In this document: positions 14,044 through 21,074 of the stretch, piece after piece | How the letters are laid out: every line of letters starts with the position of its first letter | Numbering within the stretch: position 1 is the stretch's first letter | Assembly: GCA_964580525.1 (NCBI GenBank) | Contig: CAZOKN010000030.1 | Location: forward strand, 1-22,917 | DNA: 22,917 nt | Direction: 5' to 3' | Source of the DNA: CAZOKN01 sp964580525 | GTDB lineage: Bacteria > Pseudomonadota > Alphaproteobacteria > Rickettsiales > UBA6187 | Made by a program: the position numbers and the translations under genes | The notes under the pieces: generated by a model | Databases searched by the model: none | What the model was told of the DNA's origin: nothing | Seen by the model: the letters and a program-made list of their open reading frames with translations, nothing else

Positions 14044-15978
14044 ATGCCAAAAAGAATTTTGATAGATGCTACGCACGTCGAAGAGACGCGTTTAGTGATC
14101 CTGGAAAATGGTCGTGTAGTAGAATTTGATTCTGAAACATCGATCAAAAAACAGTTAAAGGGCAATATTTACTTAGCGAAAATCACCCGAGTTGAACCGT
14201 CTTTGCAGGCGGCTTTTGTTGAATATGGTGGTGATAAGCATGGTTTCCTGCCGTTTTCAGAAATACATCCTGATTATTATAACATTCCCGTTTCTGATAA
14301 GCAGGAGCTTCTCCGTTCTATCAGGCGTGAAATGGCGGATGATGACGATGATGATCATCCTGTACAAGCAAAACAACAACGCAGCGAAAAAGGATCTGAA
14401 GATTCTGATCATGAAAGTGGTTTGGAAGAGGGAGCATCTGATGAAGACTCATCTTCGCCAGATGTTGATATTCTTGGTGGAGATGAACCTGAAAACGCTA
14501 CCAGCATAAAAAGCCAGAATCTTTACCGCAAATATAAAATCCAAGAAGTTATCAAACGTAACCAGATCATATTGGTTCAGGTTGAAAAAGAAGAGCGCGG
14601 TAATAAAGGTGCGTCTTTAACTACGTTTATTTCTCTTGCCGGAAGATACTGTGTTCTTATGCCTAACTCTCTAAAAAGAGGGGGTGTTTCGCGTCGTATT
14701 GCAGATAGAGAAGATAGAAAAAGACTTAAAACAGTTATAAGGGAGCTAGAAGTTCCTGAAGAAACTGGAATAATAGTTCGTACTGCTGGATCTAAGAGAA
14801 GTGCCGAGGAAATTAAAACCGACTATTATTACCTTGCAACTTTGTGGAATAAAATAAGGGAAGCTACGTTGATTTCGACGGCTCCTGCGTTTATTCATGG
14901 CGAAGATGATATAATTAAGCGTGTTATCAGAGATTTCTATGACGAAAATATCGATGAAATTTTAATAGAGGATGATGAGGCTTATAAGGTTGCGAAAGAC
15001 TTTATGAAGCTAGTAATTCCTAAACATGTTTCTAAAGTTAAGCATTACAGGAATAAAGTTCCTTTGTTTAGTAGATATAAAGTTGAAGAGCAGATAATGT
15101 CTCTTTATAGCCAACAGGTTTCTTTGGAATCTGGTGGTGCTATCGTTATAAATCCAACTGAAGCTTTGATATCTATCGATGTTAACTCAGGCAAATCTAC
15201 AGGTCAGAGAAATGTTGAAGAAACGGCGCTAAACACAAATATGGAAGCGGCATATGAAATTGCCCGCCAGCTTAAATTGCGCGAGCTTTCAGGGCTTATA
15301 GTTATCGATTTTATCGATATGATGGATTTGCGTAATAAAAAATCTGTCGAGCGTGCTTTGAAAGAAGCATTTCAGGACGATAGGGCAAAAATTCAAATAG
15401 GAAGAATAAGTTCTTTCGGTTTGTTGGAAATGTCACGTCAGCGTTTGCGTGCGAGCTTTTTGGAAGTTAATACTATGGTGTGCAGTACATGCCATGGATC
15501 AGGTTTTATAAAAGCGACAGAATCTAATGCAGTTACAGTTTTGCGTGCGATTGAAAATGATGTTAGCCGTAGCAAGTCTTGCGATGTGGTGAATGTTTCA
15601 GTTTCACACGATGTTGCAATGTATATACTAAACAACAAAAGGACGCAGCTATATGCCATTGAAAAGAGGTATGGTGTTAGGGTGGTTATAAATTCTGACG
15701 CTTCTGTAGGCACTGATGGGTTCTATTTAGAAAAAATTGGTAATGGCAGAGGTGTTGAAGATGAAGATCAACCTGCAACAAACAGAGAGGCGCCAGTTGT
15801 TGAAAAAGAGGCGGAGTTAGTTTTGGTTGATGGTGAGGCGGAATCTAATTCTAGTAGACGTGATAGAGGAAGAAGAAAAAAAGGCGCTGCTATTCCTGAG
15901 AAAACTGCTCCTGTTATGGACGGTAATGTTACCGTGAGCGAGATATTGGGAGAACTTTGGAAAAAGATTATTGATTAG
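14044..15978 (+). CDS. rne: Ribonuclease E (short-tailed, with acidic S1-domain insertion)
   Basis: This 644-aa endoribonuclease starts MPKRILIDATHVEETRLVIL. Its S1 domain (about 35-205) is split by an acidic, serine-rich insertion at about 98-158 (run of six Asp, then DSDHESGLEEG), as usual in Alphaproteobacteria. The DNase I-like subdomain has catalytic Asp379, Asn381 and Asp422, spaced 43 residues as in E. coli D303/D346. The Zn-link is Cys480 and Cys483 in CSTCHG, which joins the dimers. The small domain ends near residue 565. Only about 75 residues follow: charged, with RRDRGRRKK as an RNA-binding patch, ending SEILGELWKKIID. The degradosome scaffold of relatives is much longer. It processes rRNA and starts mRNA decay. 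The gene heads the plus-strand cluster and its end overlaps or abuts aroA. Confidence 0.96.
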   Translation: MPKRILIDATHVEETRLVILENGRVVEFDSETSIKKQLKGNIYLAKITRVEPSLQAAFVEYGGDKHGFLPFSEIHPDYYNIPVSDKQELLRSIRREMADDDDDDHPVQAKQQRSEKGSEDSDHESGLEEGASDEDSSSPDVDILGGDEPENATSIKSQNLYRKYKIQEVIKRNQIILVQVEKEERGNKGASLTTFISLAGRYCVLMPNSLKRGGVSRRIADREDRKRLKTVIRELEVPEETGIIVRTAGSKRSAEEIKTDYYYLATLWNKIREATLISTAPAFIHGEDDIIKRVIRDFYDENIDEILIEDDEAYKVAKDFMKLVIPKHVSKVKHYRNKVPLFSRYKVEEQIMSLYSQQVSLESGGAIVINPTEALISIDVNSGKSTGQRNVEETALNTNMEAAYEIARQLKLRELSGLIVIDFIDMMDLRNKKSVERALKEAFQDDRAKIQIGRISSFGLLEMSRQRLRASFLEVNTMVCSTCHGSGFIKATESNAVTVLRAIENDVSRSKSCDVVNVSVSHDVAMYILNNKRTQLYAIEKRYGVRVVINSDASVGTDGFYLEKIGNGRGVEDEDQPATNREAPVVEKEAELVLVDGEAESNSSRRDRGRRKKGAAIPEKTAPVMDGNVTVSEILGELWKKIID

Positions 15979-15982
15979 TCAT

Positions 15983-17320
15983 ATGTCCAACGTTGCTACA
16001 TTACAAAAGAATATATCTGTAAAATCTTCCGGGCTCAATGGTGTTGTCGTTGTTCCTGGTGATAAATCCATATCACATCGCTCTCTGATGATTTCATCGC
16101 AGGCGATTGGCGTATCCAAAATTAGCGGTTTGCTTGAAGGCGAAGATGTTTTGGCAACTGCTGAGGCTCTACGCAATCTAGGTGTACAAATCACAAAAGA
16201 GAAAAATGGCGACTGGGTAGTTAACGGCGTAGGGGTTGGAGGATTGCGAGAAAGTTCTGCTGTTCTTGATTTAGGAAATTCCGGAACAGGTGTCAGGCTT
16301 ATGATGGGGTTGGTTTCAACTTATCCATTCACAACCAATTTTACTGGCGATACAAGTTTATGTTCGCGCCCTATGTCACGTGTTATGAAACCTTTGGAAG
16401 AAATGGGTGTTAATTTTAATGCCAGAACGGGTGGTAGATTGCCGCTTTCTGTTGTTGGAACGCCTGATGTACTGCCTATAAAATATGAATTGCCAGTGGC
16501 GTCAGCGCAAGTGAAATCAGCTATATTATTTGCTGGTATTAATTGTCGTGGAAATACTACCGTTGTGGAGCCAGTTAAAACACGCGATCATACTGAGCTT
16601 ATGCTTAAAAATTTTGGTGCCACATTGGATATTAAAGATTTGCCAAATGGCGGTAGAGAGATAACAATTCATGGTTATCCTGAGCTTAAAGCAAGGGATA
16701 TTGTCGTGCCTGGAGATCCTTCATCTGCTGCGTTTTTAGTTGTGGCAGCGCTTATTGTTCCTAATTCTAAAATGACCATAAAGAACATTTGTATGAATCC
16801 TTTACGTACAGGTCTTTACGATACTTTGATAGAGATGGGAGCAAATATAAAATTTGAAAATAAACGCAAAGAAGCAGGTGATGAAGTTGCTGATATTGTG
16901 GTTACTTCCAGTAAATTGAAAGGCATCAAAGTACCTGCAAATAGGGCGCCAGCGATGATTGATGAATATCCAATACTTAGCGTAGCTGCGGCTTGTGCTG
17001 AAGGCAAAACCATGATGGAAGGTTTAGAAGAATTACGGGTTAAGGAAAGTGATAGATTAGAAGCGGTGGCTAATGGACTGAAAAAATGCGGTGTTCAGTT
17101 TGAAATGGGAAAAGATTGGCTTGAAGTTACAGGTGGCCAAGTTGCTGGTGGGGGTCTTATTGAAACATTTATGGATCACAGAATAGCTATGTCTTTTCTG
17201 GTGATGGGAATGATTTCTAAGAATCCTGTGGAAGTCGATGATGGCAGCATGATAAATACCAGTTTTCCGGGGTTTGCTAAGTTGATGAATTCCTTAGGTG
17301 CGGGGATAGAAAATGTCTAG
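15983..17320 (+). CDS. aroA: 3-phosphoshikimate 1-carboxyvinyltransferase (EPSP synthase), class II-like
   Basis: From the ATG at 15983 the protein is 445 aa. A TTG at 15971 would add four residues and overlap rne by 8 nt, but the ATG fits better. It has SGLNGVVVVPGDKSISHRS, LLEGEDVLATAEAL, SAQVKSA, RDHTELM and MNPLRTGL, the pattern of class II (CP4-like) enzymes, not the E. coli type. The PEP-contact loop reads LGNSGTGVR: Gly101 stands where CP4 has the alanine that blocks glyphosate and where sensitive enzymes have glycine. The enzyme transfers enolpyruvyl from PEP to shikimate-3-phosphate for aromatic amino acids. There is no Shine-Dalgarno near the ATG, so translation is likely coupled to rne. 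Its end overlaps cmk by 8 nt. Confidence 0.96.
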   Translation: MSNVATLQKNISVKSSGLNGVVVVPGDKSISHRSLMISSQAIGVSKISGLLEGEDVLATAEALRNLGVQITKEKNGDWVVNGVGVGGLRESSAVLDLGNSGTGVRLMMGLVSTYPFTTNFTGDTSLCSRPMSRVMKPLEEMGVNFNARTGGRLPLSVVGTPDVLPIKYELPVASAQVKSAILFAGINCRGNTTVVEPVKTRDHTELMLKNFGATLDIKDLPNGGREITIHGYPELKARDIVVPGDPSSAAFLVVAALIVPNSKMTIKNICMNPLRTGLYDTLIEMGANIKFENKRKEAGDEVADIVVTSSKLKGIKVPANRAPAMIDEYPILSVAAACAEGKTMMEGLEELRVKESDRLEAVANGLKKCGVQFEMGKDWLEVTGGQVAGGGLIETFMDHRIAMSFLVMGMISKNPVEVDDGSMINTSFPGFAKLMNSLGAGIENV

Positions 17321-17972
17321 ATTTAACCGTTTGTTGATAGCAATTGATGGTCCTGCGGCTTCTGGTAAGGGAACTATAGCTAAAAAATTAGCTGAATACT
17401 ACGATCTTGATTATCTCGATACTGGCAGTATATACCGTGCTGTAGGTTATAAAATGATCCATTTGGGCCAAGATCCCAATGATGAGAAATTGGCTATCGA
17501 AGCGGCGAAAAATATTGTTCCGGAAGATATAAAAAACGAGCATCTTTATGATGAAGGTGTGGGTGCTGCAGCTTCGATAGTGTCTGCAGTTCCAGAGGTT
17601 AGGAACGTTTTATTTGATTTCCAAAGGCAGTTTGCAGAAGGCCAGAGGGGGGCTGTTTTGGATGGGCGTGATATAGGGACAGTTATATGTCCAGAAGCCG
17701 ATTTTAAGTTCTATATTACAGCTGATTTGGAGACCCGTGCAAAAAGACGATATAAACAGTTGCAAAATAAGGGAAATCCTATTATATACCAGTCCGTGCT
17801 GGAAGATTTGAAGAGGCGCGACGACAGGGACAGTAAGCGGGATGCGGCTCCTCTTAAACAAGCCGAAGACGCGGTTTACATAGACACTACCGAATTACAG
17901 GTAGAGGAAGTTTTTGTTAAAATTTTATCGATAATTGCTAGTAAACGCGAGAAATTAGATAAGATTGGTTAA
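17313..17972 (+). CDS. cmk: Cytidylate kinase
   Basis: This 219-aa nucleoside-monophosphate kinase has the P-loop GPAASGKGT at about 13-21, the CMP-binding segment LDTGSIYRAVGY, the DGRDIGTVICPEADFKFYITA stretch cut to its core DGRDIGTVICP near 119-129, and the lid RRDDRDSKRDAAPL. It phosphorylates CMP and dCMP with ATP. The start is the ATG at 17313 with GGGGA just upstream, overlapping the aroA end by 8 nt. The order aroA-cmk-rpsA is conserved across Proteobacteria. Length is typical (about 210-230 aa). Confidence 0.97.
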   Translation: MSRFNRLLIAIDGPAASGKGTIAKKLAEYYDLDYLDTGSIYRAVGYKMIHLGQDPNDEKLAIEAAKNIVPEDIKNEHLYDEGVGAAASIVSAVPEVRNVLFDFQRQFAEGQRGAVLDGRDIGTVICPEADFKFYITADLETRAKRRYKQLQNKGNPIIYQSVLEDLKRRDDRDSKRDAAPLKQAEDAVYIDTTELQVEEVFVKILSIIASKREKLDKIG

Positions 17973-18006
17973 TTCTTCTTCATTTATTTTAGTATTTTAA
18001 TTGTCT

Positions 18007-18023
18007 CGTGGCACGGTGCTACG
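18007..18023 (+). promoter_or_regulatory. Hairpin in the rpsA leader
   Basis: CGTGGCA (18007-18013) pairs with TGCTACG (18017-18023) around a CGG loop, 7 bp with one G-U. It lies 44 nt ahead of the rpsA ATG in an otherwise A/T-rich leader. E. coli rpsA leaders also have hairpins and no Shine-Dalgarno, allowing feedback by S1; the same role here is inference. Confidence 0.45.
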
Positions 18024-18066
18024 GGGTGTTTGTTTAACTTCTAATAAAATTAAGATTGTAGAAAAT

Positions 18067-19803
18067 ATGGCTAAAAATAAAATTGCCCTTAAAGGCGAAC
18101 AATATGATACTGGTGAAAATTTTGCGGAACTTTTCGAAAAGTTTATAAAAGAAGAGAAAACAGAAGGTGCCGTTGTAAAAGGCGAAATAATAGCAGTAGA
18201 AAATGATATTGCTGTAATTGATATCGGAACAAAGACTGAAGGTCGTATTGCCTTGAGAGAATTTGCAGATATACAAGGAAATCTTACTGCAAAAATCGGT
18301 GATAAAGTTGAAGTTTACATAGAAAAATTGGAAGGTCCAAATTCTGGTGGCGCAATGTTGAGCCGTGAAAAGGCAATAAGACAAAGAGCTTGGGAAGATT
18401 TAGAAAATTCACACAAAGATGGCGATATAATCGAAGGTGTTATATTCGGCCGTGTTAAAGGTGGATTTACTGTTGATATCAATGGTGTTATAGCATTCTT
18501 GCCTGGTAGCCAGGTTGATATTCGTCCCGTGAAAGATATAACTCCTTTGATGAACATTAAACAACCATTCCAAATTTTGAAAATGGACAAGAAGCAAGGT
18601 AACGTTGTTGTTTCTCGTAGAGCGATTCTTGAAGAATCAAGAGAAGGTGAGCGTAACGATATGCTTGCTAAAATCAAAGAAGGTGTTGAGCTTGACGGTA
18701 CAGTTAAAAACATCACTGATTACGGTGCTTTCGTTGATTTGGGAAGTGTTGACGGTTTGTTGCACGTTACTGATATTTCATGGAGCAGAATTAGCCATCC
18801 TTCGGAATTGCTATCTCTTGGTCAGAAAATACGTGTTAAGGTTATTAAGTTCAATGAAGAGACAAAGAGAATATCTCTTGGTATGAAGCAACTTGAAGGT
18901 AATCCTTGGAAAGGCGTTGAGCAAAGATTCCCTAAATCTACTCAGTGCAAAGGTAAAGTTACTAACATCACTGATTACGGTGCTTTCGTTGAAATCGAAG
19001 AAGGCATTGAAGGTTTGGTTCACGTTTCAGAAATCAGCTGGACTAAAGATAATTCTCATCCAAGCAAGAGATTGTCTATAGGTCAGGAAGTTAAAATTAT
19101 GATTCTTGATATCGATGAAGAAAAACACCGCATTAGCCTTGGTATGAAGCAGTGTGAGGATAATCCTTGGCTTGCATTTAGCCAAAAGAATCCTTCTGGT
19201 ACTGTTCTTGAAGGCGAAGTGAAGAACATCGTTGATTTTGGATTATTCGTTGGTTTTGAAGGTGGTGTTGATGGTTTGGTTCACGTTTCTGACCTTACAT
19301 GGGAAGAAAAGCCTGATACTGAATTGAAGACTTACAAAATAGGTCAGAAAGTTACAGTTAAAGTTCTTGATATAGAGCCTACTAAAGAGCGTATCAGTCT
19401 TGGTGTGAAACAACTTAGCAAAGATCCTAGATCTGATGCTATGAACGAGTTCAAGAAAGGCGACAGAGTTACTTGTGTTGTTTCTGAAGTTAATGAAGAA
19501 GGCATTGAAGTTAAAGTTAACGATAACGTAAAAGCTTTCATCAAAAAGCAAGATCTTGCACGTGATCGTATTGATCAACGTTCTAACAGGTTTGCTGTAG
19601 GTGATAAGGTTGATGCTAAAATCGTATCTGTTGATAAAAACAGCTGCGCGTTGACTCTATCAATTAAAGCTCTTGAAGTTGAAGAACAGAAAGAAGCTAT
19701 AGCTAACTATGGTTCTACTGATAGTGGTGCGAGCTTGGGAGATATCCTTGGCGAAGCATTGAGCAGTGGTTCTAGCAAAAAGGCTAAAAAAGAAGATAAA
19801 TAA
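18067..19803 (+). CDS. rpsA: 30S ribosomal protein S1
   Basis: From the ATG at 18067 the protein is 578 aa with six S1 (OB-fold) repeats. Repeats 1 and 2 are the divergent ones (VKGEIIAVENDIAVIDIGTK and IEGVIFGRVKGGFTVDINGV). Repeats 3, 4 and 5 are the classic RNA-binding type (NITDYGAFVDLG, NITDYGAFVEIE, NIVDFGLFVGFE). Repeat 6 is VSEVNEEGIEVKVNDNVKAF. S1 binds mRNA leaders and helps the 30S subunit unfold and start on them. An upstream TTG at 18001 would add 22 residues (MSRGTVLRG...) that do not look like S1, so the ATG with MAKNKIALKGE is preferred. No Shine-Dalgarno precedes it, which is normal for rpsA. Its stop shares a base with the sppA start. Confidence 0.96.
   Translation: MAKNKIALKGEQYDTGENFAELFEKFIKEEKTEGAVVKGEIIAVENDIAVIDIGTKTEGRIALREFADIQGNLTAKIGDKVEVYIEKLEGPNSGGAMLSREKAIRQRAWEDLENSHKDGDIIEGVIFGRVKGGFTVDINGVIAFLPGSQVDIRPVKDITPLMNIKQPFQILKMDKKQGNVVVSRRAILEESREGERNDMLAKIKEGVELDGTVKNITDYGAFVDLGSVDGLLHVTDISWSRISHPSELLSLGQKIRVKVIKFNEETKRISLGMKQLEGNPWKGVEQRFPKSTQCKGKVTNITDYGAFVEIEEGIEGLVHVSEISWTKDNSHPSKRLSIGQEVKIMILDIDEEKHRISLGMKQCEDNPWLAFSQKNPSGTVLEGEVKNIVDFGLFVGFEGGVDGLVHVSDLTWEEKPDTELKTYKIGQKVTVKVLDIEPTKERISLGVKQLSKDPRSDAMNEFKKGDRVTCVVSEVNEEGIEVKVNDNVKAFIKKQDLARDRIDQRSNRFAVGDKVDAKIVSVDKNSCALTLSIKALEVEEQKEAIANYGSTDSGASLGDILGEALSSGSSKKAKKEDK
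18709..18992 (+). repeat. Intragenic direct repeat in rpsA (two identical 29-nt copies)
   Basis: The 29-nt stretch at 18709-18737 recurs without a mismatch at 18964-18992, exactly 255 nt (85 codons) later, at the same place in S1 repeats 3 and 4 (encoding NITDYGAFV and part of the next codon). Synonymous positions are also identical, unlike the flanking DNA of the two repeats. Confidence 0.85.
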
Positions 19804-20723
19804 TGTCTTTGGCAGCTGACAGATTGCTCGATAGGAGCAAACTTAAATCTGAAATAATGAAGTGGCGGTCGCTAACCATAGTGATTGCCACTTTGTTGGC
19901 TGCATCTGTTTTGGTGAAATCTTTTGATAATACGAAATCGCATCATGATTACATCGCTTATGTGAAGATTGATGGCATAATATTAGAAGATGAAAGTAAG
20001 GACGAAAAATTAGAAGCTATAATTAATGATAAGCATGCCAAGGCTTTGGTGGTTTATATAAACAGTCCCGGCGGCACTATGGTGGGTGGGGAAAGTTTAT
20101 ATAAGACTCTACGTGAAATATCTAAGGTTAAGCCAGTTGTGGCATATATGGGCAGTGTTGCTGCTTCTGGTGGTTATATGGCAGCTATTGCTGCTGATAG
20201 AATATACGCAATGGAAGGAACAATAACGGGCTCTGTGGGTGTGTTGTTGCAAAGTGCTGAGGTAAGTGAATTGTCTAAGAAAGTTGGAGTGAATTTTATC
20301 ACTTTCAAGTCCGGACAATTGAAAGCTGTACCTTCGCCTTTGGAGAAAATTACTCCTGAAGCAGCTGCTATGGTTAATGAAACCATAAAAGATAGCTTTG
20401 AAACCTTTATTGGTATGGTTAAAGCAAGACGACCATTGACAGAAGCTAATATTGCTAATATTTCAAGTGGCAGAATATTCACAGGCAAGCAGGCAGTTAA
20501 GAATAAATTGATTGATGCTATAGGTGGTAAGAAGGAAGCCGTTGAATGGCTTTACGCAGAAAAAAAACTTGATAGAAAACTTACACTTGAGGAAATTAAC
20601 CTCGAGGATGATAAAGAGTGGTTCGGCAAGTTTTATACGAAAATTATGGGGGGAAGCTCCTATATTACAGGTAGTTCTGGAAGAGGGATTATGGCTTTAT
20701 GGAATCCCGCTTTGATGTATTGA
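19803..20723 (+). CDS. sppA: Signal peptide peptidase SppA (36-kDa type)
   Basis: This 306-aa membrane protease has one transmembrane helix (about 22-39) after a basic N-terminus, then a ClpP/crotonase-fold domain. Catalytic Ser122 is in GSVAASGGYMAA and catalytic Lys174 in FKSGQLKAVPSP, the Ser/Lys dyad of the short SppA form. VVYINSPGG (about 83-91) and TGSVGVLLQ (about 142-150) shape the oxyanion hole. It cleaves leftover signal peptides in the membrane. The ATG shares one base with the rpsA stop (TAATG), so the two are translationally coupled. rpsA-sppA-ihfB is the usual alphaproteobacterial order. Confidence 0.95.
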   Translation: MSLAADRLLDRSKLKSEIMKWRSLTIVIATLLAASVLVKSFDNTKSHHDYIAYVKIDGIILEDESKDEKLEAIINDKHAKALVVYINSPGGTMVGGESLYKTLREISKVKPVVAYMGSVAASGGYMAAIAADRIYAMEGTITGSVGVLLQSAEVSELSKKVGVNFITFKSGQLKAVPSPLEKITPEAAAMVNETIKDSFETFIGMVKARRPLTEANIANISSGRIFTGKQAVKNKLIDAIGGKKEAVEWLYAEKKLDRKLTLEEINLEDDKEWFGKFYTKIMGGSSYITGSSGRGIMALWNPALMY

Positions 20724-20751
20724 CAGGGAGTACTGTTTTTTTGAATAAAAT
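20720..20751 (+). promoter_or_regulatory. Possible ihfB promoter with consensus -35 over the sppA stop
   Basis: A perfect TTGACA (20720-20725) includes the sppA stop codon. The best -10 (TAAAAT, 20746-20751) is 20 nt downstream, which is longer than optimal. It may be weak or activator-dependent, or chance. Confidence 0.28.
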
Positions 20752-20769
20752 TTAAGGAGATACATAGAA

Positions 20770-21048
20770 GTGACTAAATCAGAATTAATTAGAAATTTAT
20801 CTAAGCGTTACCCTGATATATTCTTGAAAGACATTCAAGAAGGTGTTGACACTATTTTTAACGAAATTGCTGTTGCCTTGGTTGAAGAAAGGCGTGTGGA
20901 GCTGCGTGGTTTTGGTGCTTTCAGCATTAGAAAAAGAAAAGCCAGGACAGCTAGAAATCCTAGGACTAACCAAGTTGTTAAATTGCAGGATAGAGCAGTT
21001 ATTTATTTTAGAGCAGGTAAAGAGTTAAATACTTTGCTTAATGGCTAA
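20770..21048 (+). CDS. ihfB: Integration host factor subunit beta
   Basis: This 92-aa HU/IHF-family protein begins at a GTG (20770) with the strong ribosome binding site AAGGAG (20754-20759) 10 nt upstream. The HU signature is GFGAFSIRKRKARTARNPRT, with Pro64 in the NPRT loop that intercalates and kinks DNA; RNP-R and the charged arm residues RKRKAR are present. The N-terminal MTKSELIRNL and C-terminal VIYFRAGKELN match IHF-beta better than HU or IHF-alpha. With IHF-alpha (not in the window) it bends DNA at specific sites for transcription, replication and recombination. Context after sppA supports the beta subunit. Confidence 0.93.
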   Translation: MTKSELIRNLSKRYPDIFLKDIQEGVDTIFNEIAVALVEERRVELRGFGAFSIRKRKARTARNPRTNQVVKLQDRAVIYFRAGKELNTLLNG

Positions 21049-21074
21049 TTTTATACGGGAGGTGGCGTTTAAAT

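Noticed and set aside
13893..14129. 78-aa open frame upstream of and overlapping rne as a regular gene
   Set aside because: Its second half lies inside rne in another frame and its hydrophobic part comes from T-rich DNA; kept only as a low-interest leader-peptide idea.
15971..15982. TTG at 15971 as the aroA start
   Set aside because: It adds only MISH and has no better ribosome binding site than the ATG at 15983.
18001..18066. TTG at 18001 as the rpsA start
   Set aside because: The extra 22 residues do not resemble S1 proteins and would run through the leader hairpin; the ATG at 18067 gives a normal S1 length.
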